This document shows positions 1-11,429 of a DNA stretch of 64,000 nt, one piece after another. Position 1 is the stretch's first letter, and each line of letters starts with the position of its first letter. A program made the translations under genes and the position numbers. The notes below the pieces were generated by a model. It ran no database searches. It was not told the origin of the DNA and was given only the letters and a program-made list of their open reading frames with translations. The DNA comes from Anastrepha obliqua (taxonomy: Eukaryota; Arthropoda; Insecta; Diptera; Tephritidae), in the NCBI RefSeq assembly GCF_027943255.1, contig NC_072893.1, positions 60,358,001-60,422,000 on the forward strand, given 5' to 3'.

Positions 1-3000
1 ACGTCTCTCTTCCTTTCTTAGCTCCGTGTAGAGATCCCACATGGTTCGTGTTGCGTCCGATCGCAGCGTGGCTTTCTGCGTCAGCATGACATTCCTCGTC
101 GTACCTGTTTTTTCGGGCTCGCCGAGATCCGATTTCTTTTTCGGCAGCTGTACGTAGAGAACCAGAAAGGTTGCTCCATTACTCGTGCACGCCGGATTGT
201 TGGGCAGTACTCTCTGAGAGCAGGAGTGAGAGTCGAGTGGCAAATATTCTGGCTGTCTGTTGCGATTGCAGCTTTCCGATGTCTAACATTCATTGTGTAG
301 TTAGATATACGTTTTTTGCTGCACAGAGGCGAGTGCGTAGTTTGGCTAGTGATCCAAGTCTATGTTGGGACCTCCGATCGTGCGTACATTTAAAACAGTA
401 GAAGCGTTTCTTCCATCTATCGCAACATGATCGATCTGGTTTCGTGTTTTTCGATCAAGAGACAGCTACTTAGCTTTGTGTATTTTTTTATGCTGAGATC
501 TGGTGCCAAGCCAAGCGGAGGCATGGACATAGAGCAGACAATACAAATTTTGTGGCTCCATCGGCTAGATCAAATTCCGGTCCTAAAAGTATTACATGCT
601 GTAATCACTGGTGTGCACAGATGAACAGCAAGCCTTCCTACACGTTACGAAAACCAAGTGAGCAGGGTCTTAGGTTCGCTCGCTATGTTTAATTGGCGAC
701 AGTTAGCATAAAATAGTTATTGAACTCGGCAGAAATCGAATAGATCATCGCGTCAATCAAGAAAAAGAAGAAGAACTGGCAAATTCGTATAAAATCTCAG
801 AATGATAAAAAGTGCGGTGGGTACGGTATTTAATTGACATTTCTTGTTGATGATGTTAATACCACAACTGGAGTGCAGTTTAGAAAGAGCCTTCAAAGTC
901 CTCTACTCTAGAGTAATAATTGGTATCAAGCGAATGCCATTTTTATGGGATATTTTTCATTTGATTGAGAACCTTAAGGAAATAACACGACCTCTATTAA
1001 ACGATTATTTATTAAGACGTGTTTCGCTCACACACATTCACATCGTTCCTGTGCTCGTAATAAAAAGCTTGCCATTGCGGTCGGATGTTGTACACAATTT
1101 TATACAAATACAAAAATACACATATACACACGCATATACATATGTGTACGTTTATACGTCTGAATACTCTTCAATTCGATTATTGATTTTAATATGAATG
1201 CAACAAATTACTCTTGCACCTCTAAAATTATCGCCCGCTGTTGCTGTTGTTGCTGTTCAGCAATTACGCTTAACATGCAATAAAAAGATAAACAATAAAA
1301 TAAGGCTAAAGCGCCCCTCACTGTGATTTGATGCCTGTTGTATGCGTGGATGCATGTATGAAGTCAATACGGCGAATGCGGTGGCACATACAAATGTAAA
1401 GGCGTGTATAGGTATGTATCCATGTGTGTATCTGCAAGTATACAAATGTATTTATGACACCTTCATGCTCCTTCGAGGTCTTGCGAACAGCCAATACCGC
1501 AGGCGTGATATTGTTAAAGCACTCAGGCAGACGAGGAACGAGTGTACATACGTACCTACATATGTTATCCAGTTCAAAGCGAGCCCGTAAAAACCAACTA
1601 CCAAAGACAACATGCAACGAACGCCAAATAACCAGAATAGTCGTAGTCGGCTAAACGCCCAAATGGCTAATACGACCATAACGAAGAGTGAACATGCGAA
1701 CATGTACAATAACAAAAAGCCATACTTTTGATAGAAGATTAAGTTGTGCCAGGTCAACCGAGGGAATAAGTTAACACCATGTATTCAGCCACTGACTGTA
1801 CTTCGGGCAGCCTGCCAGCCTTCCAGCAGCGTCGCCGCCGCCCGCCGCCCGTTTTCTGATCGACCAACAAACAACAACAAGTTGTTGCTATCCTATTGAC
1901 GACCTGGACGTGTTACAGGTGAGAAGCGTAAATAACAGCAGTAACAGTCATTCGGACAGGCAAGAAGGCGATCGCTAATGCGCCATACAATTCTGCAATG
2001 ACTATAAACTGTACGGACAAACCGATACACCGACATACCGGCAAACCGTCATGCCGACACTTCGTTCAACTTCCAACACCAAGAAACAAGTGTTTAAATG
2101 AAAAGTCGGCGAACTACGGCTTCTGCTGGAACTGGTGATGCTTGGCCAGTGTGGACGTACGACACGTTGCCTCTCAGTCTCGGTTGGGCATATTGCTTGG
2201 ATGCGAGTGCGAGTATTGCTTCATTTAGTGCCATCAGTTGGCCAGCCTATCCAATTCCATCCTATCCAATCGTCCCAACCTATCCATAAAACGCATTATT
2301 ATGCTAAATGACTATAAAAATCACGTTTACAATCCATTTATGCTGGGATAATAACCCATTCGGAGCGCGCTACATTTGTTTACGCCGCGGATAATTGAGT
2401 TATCTGATCCTACAGCGGCCAACTCAACTGCCGTGCTATGTATGTTGTGCTCTGTGCAGTGCAAGCGGGCGGGAGCCACATTGGTCATCGGACACCAGGG
2501 CAACACTTGATTGAACCAAGGCGCAAACCGTCGCACTGCACCTCGCACTACATACCGCTAGTTTACAGAAACTAGCCTACTAACTGTCTCTACGCGCTAC
2601 CTCTTACATCGGCCTTTAAACCATCGGAAACCAGTTACGGCAATCCCAAAAACAGCTGAAACAAATGGTGGAGTTGCGCCCATCTTCTTCTTTCGCATTC
2701 GAGCTGTTGCAGTTTGGAATGTGTACGTTTGCATGCTTACTGCTTTGCAGGTTTGCTTGGTTGTGTGCTCAAGTGTTGTGCTAAAAGGCCAGCAATTTGC
2801 AGTGGTTTTTTGGAAGACAACTTCATTTCTGGCCGTCCGATATTGGGCAAAACGTTTGAGCGCGTGTGTGACGACCACCTCTTGCTGCATTGTTGCACGC
2901 ATTGCGACTCAAACGGATTTTTCGTATGTATTCTTATAGGTGTGCACGTATGTACATTTGTATGTGTATTTATATCTGCTGGTTATGCCCTCCTACCTAC

Positions 3001-3708
3001 TTGTATAGGTAAGCGTGAATGTGTACTAAAAAGTATAATCTTTATTATACAGTGTGATACACCCGTTCATAGGCTCACGATTCAGGCAATTCATTCCACT
3101 CCTCATTTGTAGCCGGGCGATGCGTGTAAGTGAATATTTGTTGGTATCGCGATAAAACATTTAGACGCGCAGCCCAAGCTAATCATCCGGTATATCCTTT
3201 GAGCAGCAATTTAAGTTCAGGCATTCGTCGCAGCAAATACTTATGCACACATAACTCTTACATACATACAAACAAACATACAAGTGTTGTATAATACAAT
3301 AAAACAATTCGCACAAACAACAGCTAGTCCTCAGTCTTCGATTCCCTTGTATGCCTGCCTCGGGTGTTGATAGCGAAAATAATCTCTGTTGCTCGTCTTT
3401 GCATTCGTATTTCTACCTCTATGGAATAAAAGTTTATTAATATAGGAATCTCAATAAATATGTGTGTATGTGTGTATATCAGAGTTGAAATATGTACGTT
3501 TGTACTTATCATATATGTATATTCTCACGCAACATGGTTTGGTAAATTAATTTCGCGTGCGAGTGAGAAAACATTTGTCTCATTTGTGCTTAAAAAGGTA
3601 AGAGGTGTTATTAACCATCCCATACAAACGGCATGGCCTTTTAACAAAACAACTTATATCGACTTAGTATTTTCTTCCTGTCACGCACTTTTAATTAATA
3701 GAATTGAA
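1..3708. other. non-repetitive flank without a recognisable gene
   Basis: I recognise no gene or transposon here. Reading frames are short, lack domain motifs and overlap one another on both strands. The first 700 bases and 1.8-2.7 kb are less AT-rich than the rest and could hold an exon or a very old element, but no splice-bounded frame stands out. Local features are CA/TATA-type microsatellite at about 1100-1170, TGTATG-rich sequence at 1380-1450, a small array of CCTATCCAA-like units at 2242-2287, and TACATACATACAAACA sequence near 3265. Confidence 0.5.
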
Positions 3709-3714
3709 TGGTAT

Positions 3715-3918
3715 AGGCCGCCGTGACTTGTGGTTGTTGTAGCAGTAACTTTGCTCTGTCAGTGAAGTGTAAATCACCGGTCGTCTTTGTCTAGATCTTC
3801 TAATGGTAAGCCCAGGAAACTTGCTGTTTCGACAGGTTGGGTCCAGAGGGAGAGAGGTGTTAGATGAGTGGGTTTGATGGGGCATGTGAACAGGTGGTTA
3901 GTGTCGTGCGGGGTGCCT
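3715..3918 (+). repeat. unclassified segment between two parts of a SINE 5' end
   Basis: GGCCGCCG at 3716-3723 matches the extreme 5' end of the SINE described at 7261, and the remaining SINE head (GGCCGAATG...) resumes at about 3919. The roughly 195 bp between is unrelated to the SINE, has above-average GC and carries no coding motif that I recognise. A nested insertion is one explanation. A chance GC-rich match to the SINE start is the alternative. Confidence 0.3.
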
Positions 3919-4215
3919 TCACGGCCGAATGCCTTGGTGGGTGAGTACCATTCGGTAGTGCCCGGTTCGAAACCTCTAACACGAAGCATCTAATGATAGA
4001 AAAAGTTTTTTCTAATAACGGTCGCCTCTCCGCAAACAATGGAAAACCTCCGAGTGTATTTCCGCCATGTAAAAGCTTACCGTGAAGAACTATCAGCTGT
4101 TCGGAGGCGGCATAAACTGTAAGCTCATCCAATTGTAAAACAACATGAAGACGCCCAACACAAATAGGAGGACGAGCTCGGCCAAAAACCCGACAAAAGG
4201 TCGCAAATACTACGT
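3919..4215 (+). mobile_element. tRNA-derived SINE copy, diverged
   Basis: The head keeps a B-box-like GGTTCGAAACC at 3964-3974. The SINE core follows: AATAACGGTCGCC, the CTCCGAGTGTATTTC block, the CATGTAAAAGCTTAC block, and the AATAGGAGGACGAGCTCGGCC block near 4170. The 3' hairpin is eroded to AAAACCCGACAAAAGG. The copy lies 90 bp upstream of the Tc1/mariner-like deletion element at 4305. Confidence 0.75.
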
Positions 4216-4304
4216 ACACAAATTTTGTTAGCAGATCAAAAATGTAATCGACTTTAACCCAAAGTGATTGCAGATTAATAACAATATAAATTTTTTAAAT
4301 ATTA

Positions 4305-4837
4305 CAGGGTTGCCAATATTCGACGGACCCATCTCGCAACCCTGTATATTTTGACAGAGACGTCAGATCGCTTAATGACATACCGGGTTGGAAGCCTCAG
4401 TCCCAGCAGATTTTTACCACGGAACAGTACACGCCACGCGAGCGCTCCCAAATTGTTGAAATTTACATTCAACAAAAGAAGTCAATTGTGAAAACTCAAC
4501 GTGCGTATAAAAAATTAAATAATGTGTAAAGTCCGCCTTCTAAGAACACCATTAAACGTTTGTACGAAAGGTTTTCGACTGGTGATGCTCTTTCTAATCC
4601 AAAGAGGCCAAATCAAAACCGACCAAGGCGTCGGTAAGGACATCCCAAAATCGCCGTTCTCAGCAGTTGGGCATTGCTCGGACCACTTTACAACGAATTC
4701 TCCGCATTGATTTGCATTTATTCCCGTATAAGATTCAATTGACGCAAAGATTGTTGCCTGCGGGTAAGCCTCGTCGATTGGAATGGGCCCAAAAAGTCAT
4801 CGAAATCTGTCGGGTCCGTCGAATATGGGCAACCCTG
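4305..4837 (+). mobile_element. Tc1/mariner-superfamily element, internally deleted, with TIRs and TA duplication
   Basis: The left end CAGGGTTGCCAATATTCGAC is mirrored at the right by GTCGAATATGGGCAACCCTG; both inverted repeats continue inward through GGACCC. TA dinucleotides at 4303-4304 and 4838-4839 fit the TA target duplication of the superfamily. At 533 bp it is less than half the usual autonomous length. It keeps only the start of a transposase gene, so the DDE catalytic region is gone and it can only have moved using an enzyme from elsewhere. Confidence 0.85.
4412..4800 (+). pseudogene. transposase N-terminus (helix-turn-helix part), broken
   Basis: Conceptual translation gives YTPRERSQIVEIYIQQKKSI, then a segment ending KNTIKRLYERFSTGDAL with a basic linker, then in another frame TTLQRILRIDLHLFPYKIQL and RRLEWAQKVIEI. 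This order (paired-like HTH, basic linker, second HTH with the HRIL..LYPYKIQ motif) is typical of an insect Tc1/mariner-like transposase group. A TAA after NNV near 4528 and at least one frameshift around 4630 break it. No catalytic Asp is present because the element is deleted after the HTH region. Confidence 0.8.
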
Positions 4838-5540
4838 TATATATTATACTTTGAATGTGATGGACCACATGACCGTCGGACACAAATGAGGCTAGAGTTA
4901 TTAAATAAAATGTAAATAAAAATATTGAATCAACTTGAATTCAGTACTTATCTGATCCTGTCTGACCTAAATATGTAATTCTATTTTCTTTCTAAACCCA
5001 ATGCTGTGCCTCTGGAATAAAGCATTTTGAGTCAAATTTAATGTGAGTATTTCTTCATGAATAATAAAAAACCACAACAACAATTACATATACTATACAT
5101 CTTCTTAATTCAATGTACTCTTCACTTTAAGGACATAAAAAGAATTTAGAATAATCGCTCTTTGACTACACGTTTGGATTTGTCATGAGCCCCAGGCCTA
5201 AACGGGTCCACTCTACACTCTTATGGATAGTTACAACCACCTACGTTACCTAACCTACTTTTTTAACAAGAAAATAAAAATTAAAAGTAATCCCTACGAA
5301 TATTTCTTACTTTCATTAGGTTTAGTCTAAAAGTCACTTCTTTTTCAACGCCCATAAGATATTTGTACAAGTAGGTGCTTGTATATGGGCGGTTTTGTTT
5401 TTTAAGTATAAATACACTTAGTTCTGCCATAAGTTCTGTTACAAGTTAAGTCCGTTATATATCATATATGAAATTATAATAATTTTTTTTATGTAGTTAG
5501 TTTTAATTAATCATGTAAATATTAAAAACAAAATTTAAAT
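4838..5540. other. AT-rich spacer, no gene
   Basis: No coding frame seen. At 5195-5252 a GC-richer piece ends in CCTACGTTACCTAACCTAC, which resembles the CCTAA-rich tails of LINEs elsewhere in the window (22484, 30254) and may be a LINE 3' end. Otherwise the sequence is simple AT-rich DNA. Confidence 0.4.
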
Positions 5541-5542
5541 TT

Positions 5543-6420
5543 TCATTCGAAATGGTCACCAGTTTCTTTTACGCAAGCCTTCAACCGATTTGGCCATTTA
5601 GTTATTGCAGTACACACGGATTCAATGGATATTGACGTCGCTGCTCGAACCATAGATTGTTTGAGACTCTTCAAATTTCTGCGAAAGGTCATGTTCTCCA
5701 ATTCTGACCACAAAATTTAGTCGAATGGATTCAGATCTAGACTTCCAGAAGGCCAATCTTCTTCAGCTATGAATCCAAGAATATTGCTTTTTAGCCACTG
5801 CTGGGTGGTTTTTGCCTTATGGGCTGGAGCAGAATCTTGCTGGAAGATCGAACACTCTCCATTGAAAAAGGAACTGTTCATATGCTTCACCCCGCCTTCT
5901 AAGAAATCTCCTGGTACACTTTTGCCCGGTCTTAACCCCTTTTTCGCAGAAATTAAGAGATGTAACGCTTTTACAAGACACTCCTCACCAAACCATTACG
6001 GAGGCTGGAGAGTGGGCACGCTGAACTCTTGGAACAACATTTTTTGCATCTTAAGAAGTTGTAGTATAGATTTTGTGATTTTGCTTATTAAAAACTTCTT
6101 TAATGAGAAAATATTTATTTCTCATCTGTGAAGAGAATATTTTCATGGCCGTTGACTATGTGCCACAGAAGAAGCTGCTTGCATCCAGTCTAATTTTCTT
6201 CAAGCTCATTGCCAAAAATGAACAGTTGATCGACGGAAGGCTTATATGTGAAGATCATCTCTAATTAGTCTTGACATAGATCTAGTCGATACATTAATTT
6301 CCCTGGCTGCACTGGTTCGAACCAGAAGGAGGGCGAACACTTCTTTTTTTGTCTGTCACTTCAGACGTTTGGGAAAAACCATTGATCATGCGGTACATTC
6401 TCAAAATATTACGTTTTTCC
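5543..6420 (-). pseudogene. Tc1-like transposase remnant
   Basis: Read on the minus strand, the fragment runs from about 6420 to a stop at 5543. Recognisable pieces are an HTH end (STRSMSRLIRDDLH), the first catalytic region (HENILFTDEK), the middle (GGVKHMNSSFFNGECSIFQQ then DSAPAH), the third catalytic region (EEDWPSGSLDLNPFD) and a C-terminus ending in GDHFE. These match the order in Tc1-family enzymes (DTD/DSAPAH.../DWPS.SPDLNPIE). The usual SPDLNP reads SLDLNP, a stop follows NPFD, and several frameshifts interrupt the frame. Terminal inverted repeats were not resolved. It lies just upstream of the SINE at 6655. Confidence 0.8.
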
Positions 6421-6654
6421 AGCAATTCGTAAATAACACTTGCACTTTTACCACAGTTTTGTAATGCAATCACTCTTAGCTTCCCACTCCATTGTTAACA
6501 AGCGAAATTTGCCACGAAACTGAGTACATTTTATGCGTAGATAATGGATGCGAACAAAAACAAAAATAACGGAGCTCTTTTCTGCGGATTCGTTCTCGCC
6601 GTATGCATTGTAAGATTTGTCATAGAATTTAGTAATGTAATTGGCGCTTATACC

Positions 6655-6945
6655 TTTTTTGGATGTTTGACCTAGTTGATCCACCTATTTAGGGCGTGCG
6701 TCTTGATTTTGCTCCACAAATGGAGGGCTCTACAGCTTTAAACCGACTTCGAACGGCAGATATTTTCTATGAGGAGCTTTTTCATGCCAGAAATACACTT
6801 TGAGATTTGTCATTACCTGCCGAGGGGCAAGCGCTATTAGAAAAACTTTTTCTATCATTTTGGTATTTCATTTACGGAGATTCTAACTACGCACTTCCTA
6901 ATGATAGCCACGCACCAATCATTCGGCTACGGCGCCGTAACTTTT
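6655..6945 (-). mobile_element. tRNA-derived SINE copy
   Basis: On the minus strand it carries the full core. The 3' end is at about 6655 (GGTGTTTG-like hairpin strand reading TTTTTTGGATGTTTGACC). The CACAAATGGAGGG block is at 6715 and the CTGCCGAGGGGC block near 6818. The head at 6880-6945 has a degenerate A box (CGGCTACGG on the plus strand). The B box is mutated to GGAGATTCTAAC, so internal pol III promotion is probably lost. Confidence 0.8.
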
Positions 6946-7260
6946 GGAAAAAATTAGTATATAATAATGAAGTGAAACACGTCTTCTTTAGTCAAAGAAC
7001 TTTATTTCACTCCCAGTTTAACAAAAACTCTTCTTAACCTAAAGCTTAACTAATATTTAACATTTATGAGAATCGGAGAAAGTATGTTGAGTGTATGTTG
7101 AGTGCGTGAGTAAGCGTGTGGGTGTAGAGTGTGAGAAAGTATGTAAAACAGTTAGCGTAAGTAATTAAATATAAGAGTAAGATTAAGTTAGAATTAAGAG
7201 TAGGTATAATATAGGAATAGGTATATACGTATATAGGGTGATCATGTAGCTATATACATA
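6946..7260. other. spacer with GTGTGAG-rich simple sequence
   Basis: No gene. Sequence around 7080-7140 is imperfect GTGTATGTTGAGTGCGTGAG-type simple repeat. An AACTTTATTTCACTCC motif near 7000 resembles the end of an element but has no partner that I could find. Confidence 0.35.
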
Positions 7261-7594
7261 CGGCGGCCGCCGTAGCCGGATGGGTTGGTGCGTGATTACC
7301 ATTCGGAATTCACAGAGAGAACGTAGGATCTAATCTCGGTCAAAAATCAAAAATTAAGAGAAACATTTTTCTAATAGCGGTCGCCCCTCGGCAGGCAATG
7401 GCAAACCTTCGAGTGTATTTCTGCCATGAAAAAGCTCCTCATAAAAATATCTGCCGTTCGGAATCGGCTTGAAACTGTAGGTTCCTCCATTTGTAGAACA
7501 ACATCAAGACACACGTCGCAAATAGGAGGAGCTCGGTCAAACACCCAAAAAGAGTGTGCGCGCCAATTATGTATATATATATATATATATATAT
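7261..7594 (+). mobile_element. tRNA-derived SINE, near full-length, with (TA)n tail
   Basis: The head GGCGGCCGCCGTAGCCGGAT holds the pol III A-box-like TAGCCGGATGGG, followed by GTTGGTGCGTGATTACCATTCGG. The B box (GGTTCGAATCT in better copies) is mutated here to GGATCTAATCT. The body has AATAGCGGTCGCCCCTCGGC, CTTCGAGTGTATTTCTGCC, AAAAGCTCCTCATAAAAATA, and TAGGAGGAGCTCGGTC blocks. It ends with an ACACCC-AAAAA-GAGTGT hairpin, CGCCAATTATG and a (TA)n tract at 7569-7594. An A box and B box near the 5' end, no reading frame and a simple-repeat tail define a tRNA-related SINE moved by a LINE reverse transcriptase. Confidence 0.88.
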
Positions 7595-9603
7595 ACTAAT
7601 TTTAGTAAGATACAGATATCCCATTTTTATATTTATAATGAAAGAAATAAACATGGACTTGTACCACTTTCTAAAGAATGGCTCTCATACCCGCATTCAA
7701 AAGTTTTTCGCCACATTAAAAAAAAAGGAATATACTAGCACGTCTCTGTACCGATAAAAACGGTTTGACGTTATACTTTCGAGGTTGCTTTATGATTATG
7801 ACTATGGATTTAATATGTATAAATAATTATGTATGTGTATGTGTGATTAAAATAGTTGTTATCTTAAACTGGATCTTTTTAATGTTTTATTTGGCGAGTG
7901 AAGTCTTCAAAGGTTTACAGTGTGGTCTTGTATTTCTAGCCTGCAACACCCGCTAATCGAGTTTGAGAATTTGGTTCATTTCATTGCGGAGCAGATGTCC
8001 AGCCTAACCATGTCCTTATTTCTTTAAGGAGTATGTAAGTGACTTCAATTGGAATATCCATTAATTCAAAAGTTCATTATTAAATCCCAGAATGATGGGT
8101 ATAATTTACACCCTGGAAATTTAATTTTTACAGCCAATGTGTGAACTACACTGGCTAACTCACATTTAATTAAGTGGTACAAATGTATGTATGTATGTAT
8201 ATTATATTAATATATATGTACTCAAGCGTCTAGGTAGTGTTTAGGCTTAATTAATCATTCCAAAATTTAGGATTGATGAAGCAAAGGCGCCGTCAAAATA
8301 TTCCTGGAACCGCAACTGGTTCACCTGCTTAACGGGTATACATACATACATATTTGTGTAGATACGCACACAATCAAGAGTCGAATGAAGCGGCGGAAGG
8401 AACCGAACGGGCAGTGTGTCTAATAGAATGATCAGGCTTGTGTAAATTGTGAGTTGCGAAATGAAATCTTAAGGCGTGCGGTAGAATGAAAGAAAGTGTT
8501 ATTATTGTTGCTGTCAGAGTTTTTCGTAGTGAGTTGATGTTTTTGGTTACTCCTTTGTTGTGGTTAATGTTGATCTCCACTTCTTTTAAGTCGAAACGAA
8601 TGAGCTCTGCCAGCCAGTGATATTTTAGTTGTTACGCCAAATTTCTGTTACGATGGAGCCAACTAACTAACAATGAATCTCCCTTATTTTAATTCATTTT
8701 GCCAGTGCCCTCGAGACAATTACACTCGTACATCATCGGTTACGCTGCATTATACGTATGTATGTATGTATGCACGTATTTATGTATGTATGTATGTACA
8801 TCGACGACCATCCAGTCAGCCAAATAGGCGGCCAGGCGAACAGCCGAGAAGAGTCGAGCGTACTGGATGCAAACATTACCGATTACTCAAGTGGTGGAGT
8901 GGAAGTGCCGCGTGCTTCTTATTAACTACATTAAAACCCAGCAGGGTTTTCACACCTTGTACACCCCGCTGTGTGGCTGCTATTGCCGCAGTCGAGGCAT
9001 CATTTGAAATCTTGAGATCTCAATAACTTCACACATTTATGTATAACTGCCGCACGACCTCTGCACAGTCGCTTTCCCTGCCTGCCTACCAGTCTGCCAG
9101 CCAACCAGTTGAACTTGCTACATCACTGCTGGTGAGTGGGAATGCGATCGTCTTGGGTATGGTTACTGACTTAATTGTGGCCGCAGGAACATTGTTCAAA
9201 TATTAATTGGCATATTGCCCAGCCTAAAGCCCATTAGGGATCTGTGAATGTTGAGCACTTGGCTTTTGTTACTGATATTATAATACAAGTAAATGCTCGT
9301 ACATATGTACGTAGATTGGCGACTGGAAATTTTAATAGAAAAAATTGTATTCGCAATTTTTATTTATACATACAGAAGTTCCCGCTTTATTTTTAAGTTT
9401 TTCAGTGTGGTTGTGTACGCTCTCATCATATGCAAACATATTTTGGTGCTTAAATCCTTACTTAGGCATACATATACGTGTTTATAGAAATATCGAGGAT
9501 GCTGTTGTTGCAGGTTTTATTTTATAGTCTGAAAATCAATTGATGATGTTTTATAACATGCGATCGAAAAAAAGCTGATTTTACTTTAATAATATACTCT
9601 TAA
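7595..9603. other. spacer with TATG microsatellites, no gene
   Basis: Nothing coding stands out. (TATG)n-type microsatellites lie at about 8183-8204 and 8755-8800. Frames running through them are low-complexity artefacts. The stretch 8640-9130 is less AT-rich and appears unique. Confidence 0.45.
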
Positions 9604-10327
9604 AGGGACCCGATGGGATAGATATTTCAAAAAATCGATTTTTTGCTTTTTTGATATTTCGAAAGTATTCATAGTATCTTAAGAATGTACTGTGAAATTT
9701 TCATACGGAAATTTCCAATATTAAAGCTTCTACAGCATATTAACTAGGTCGAAAGCGGTCCGCACGCTTCTGTCCCTTTAAACTCATCTATCTCGAAACG
9801 AATTTTCTCGGCCTGGTGTCGTCAAAAAAAACTATTCAACCGAATCGTCTGAAATTTTAATATTTTGTTCACAATCGCCCGTACTAGAATCATATTATTG
9901 TTTCAATTATTTAGCATTTTTTTGATTAAAAAACTGAAAAAACCCCGATTTTTAGAGTGTCAAATTCAAAACCGTGCCATTTGCCAATTCTTTTTTTTAA
10001 TCTAATCGCGGGGCAAAGCTACGGTCACACTGATTAATAATTTGTTTCGCTTTTGTGTTTCAGATAAATAGAGGAGCCAAAATGGACAACACCATCCAGG
10101 TCCAATTTTTCGGGAGGGTCAGCTTCAGCGCCATTTTTTAAATTATTAAAATGAAAAAAAAAAAAATTTCAGTATGGAAAATGAAATGGACTTTTTTTCA
10201 TTTTGGTATGAAAAAGTAGTTAAATAAAGAGCCTCACAAATTTAAATATCGTTCGTATTTGTTTTATTTAAAAAAAAAACATTCCTGAAAATACCCTAAG
10301 TTTTCGAACTCTAAACCACCGGGACCC
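9604..10327 (-). mobile_element. non-autonomous DNA element flanked by TTAA, family copy 1
   Basis: TTAA at 9600-9603 and 10328-10331 bracket a 724-bp segment whose ends (AGGGACCCGATGGG... and ...CACCGGGACCC) are inverted repeats. It matches the element at 52368-52991 in the opposite orientation. Shared blocks include TTAGGGTATTTTC, CTGACCCTCCCGAAAAA, GGTGTTGTCCATTTTGG and GAGTGTCAAATTCAAA. No transposase frame is present. TTAA target duplication is characteristic of the piggyBac superfamily, so a piggyBac-type MITE is the leading reading. Confidence 0.7.
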
Positions 10328-10539
10328 TTAATAATAACCGTAATCATACTGGTAGCCCAGTACTAAGGCTTGAAGAAAATCGCATCTACATACGTGTACG
10401 TCTGAAGCCGGGAAAATTTACTAAAAAAAGTCCTTGCTAAATGAAAATAACAGCGTACTTTTAGCGTGCTGTATTTTATAAATACGGCTGTATAATGACG
10501 TTAAGTAATAACACCAACTCGAGGGGAAAATCTATTCAT

Positions 10540-10765
10540 GCACCAAGGTAGTTTAAAATTGAGAGACTGCGAGTCGCAGAAATAAATTGATCCGGCACCA
10601 TCTTTTGAAAGAGAGGGCAATTTTTGGCGTATGCCAGCGATATTGAGATCATCGGCCTCCACCACAATGCCGCCCCTTCTGCCCTCTAGAAACTGGTTAA
10701 AGATGCAAAGCGAAGTGAATTGGCATAAAAGGGAAAGAGGATAAGACGAAGTATCATCCCGTCAT
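10540..10765 (+). pseudogene. LINE reverse transcriptase fragment (RTE-like)
   Basis: One plus-strand frame reads RVAEIN-stop-SGTIF, then RGQFLAYASDIEIIGLHH. It corresponds to the conserved QLLAYADDIDIIG motif C of an insect non-LTR reverse transcriptase, with the catalytic ADD changed to ASD. A later frame reads DKTKYHP, like the (E)GKTKYM strand after motif C. Stops and frameshifts show that it is dead. A-rich sequence follows directly at 10768. Confidence 0.65.
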
Positions 10766-10766
10766 C

Positions 10767-10767
<1 letters not shown>

Positions 10768-10797
<30 letters not shown>

Positions 10798-10807
10798 AAC
10801 AAAAACA
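10768..10807 (+). repeat. A-rich tract
   Basis: About 40 bases of A runs broken by single C residues. It may be the tail of a retroposed insertion, or an expansion within the LINE fragment just upstream. Confidence 0.7.
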
Positions 10808-11194
10808 AGAAGACGGAATACTTTCTTGTTGTTGACATTTATAATTATACCAACTGTTGCCAGCAACTTTGGTTGGATATAAAAAAGTACTTGACGCATT
10901 TAACGCGTATAATCGCTTAACATTAAATTTTTGGCAGGGAAAGCTAAATAATTTCTGTTTTTAGTTGACACCCTGTTACTTAGTAGACACCCTAATTTAA
11001 TTTTATTAAATATTAGCTCTTTATTTTGAATACATTTTATTCGACTCATATCTTAACCTCTGTGATATGATATCCTAACTTCTTAGACACACTCAGGCTC
11101 ATAGTGCATTGTGATACCTCAGGCGGAACTTATCCTGATCTCCCTAAAACCATTATGAGCTTTTAAACTTTTTTAGAACATGGCCAAGATGAGT

Positions 11195-11392
11195 GACGAC
11201 CGTCTTGATATTGCTTCACAAATGGAGGGAACTACAGTTTCAAGCCGATTTCGATGGTGTTTTGTGTGGAACTTTTTCATGGCAAAAAAACACACGAAGG
11301 TTTGCAAGTGGCTGGCGAAGGGCGACCGCTATATTTGATGCTCATGCACAGAGATTCGAACCTGGGCACCAACCCATTCGACTACGGCGGCC
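11195..11392 (-). mobile_element. tRNA-derived SINE copy, 3' truncated
   Basis: The minus-strand copy has a good head: GGCCGCCGTAGTCGAATGGG at the right edge and a B box visible as AGATTCGAACCTG at 11349-11361 (complement CAGGTTCGAATCT). The body retains the GCTATATTTGATGC, GGCGAAGGGCGACC and CACAAATGGAGGGA blocks. It lacks the 3' hairpin and TA tail. It sits 40 bp from the mariner end at 11430. Confidence 0.8.
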
Positions 11393-11429
11393 AAATTATG
11401 AAATTGCTGTTGTTTTAAATATAATATTA

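Noticed and set aside
2714..3112. 132-residue Cys-rich frame on the plus strand
   Set aside because: It overlaps a minus-strand frame of similar length, has no domain, and ends in TGTATG-rich simple sequence.
7261..7340. A tRNA gene
   Set aside because: A and B boxes are present, but the arms cannot form a cloverleaf, and the same sequence recurs as a SINE head throughout.
7554..7757. Frames with YIYIYIYI runs
   Set aside because: They are translations of the (TA)n SINE tail.
8673..9026. 117-residue frame with YVCMYARIYVCMYV
   Set aside because: It crosses a TATG microsatellite and has no domain; the remaining half is not convincing as an exon.
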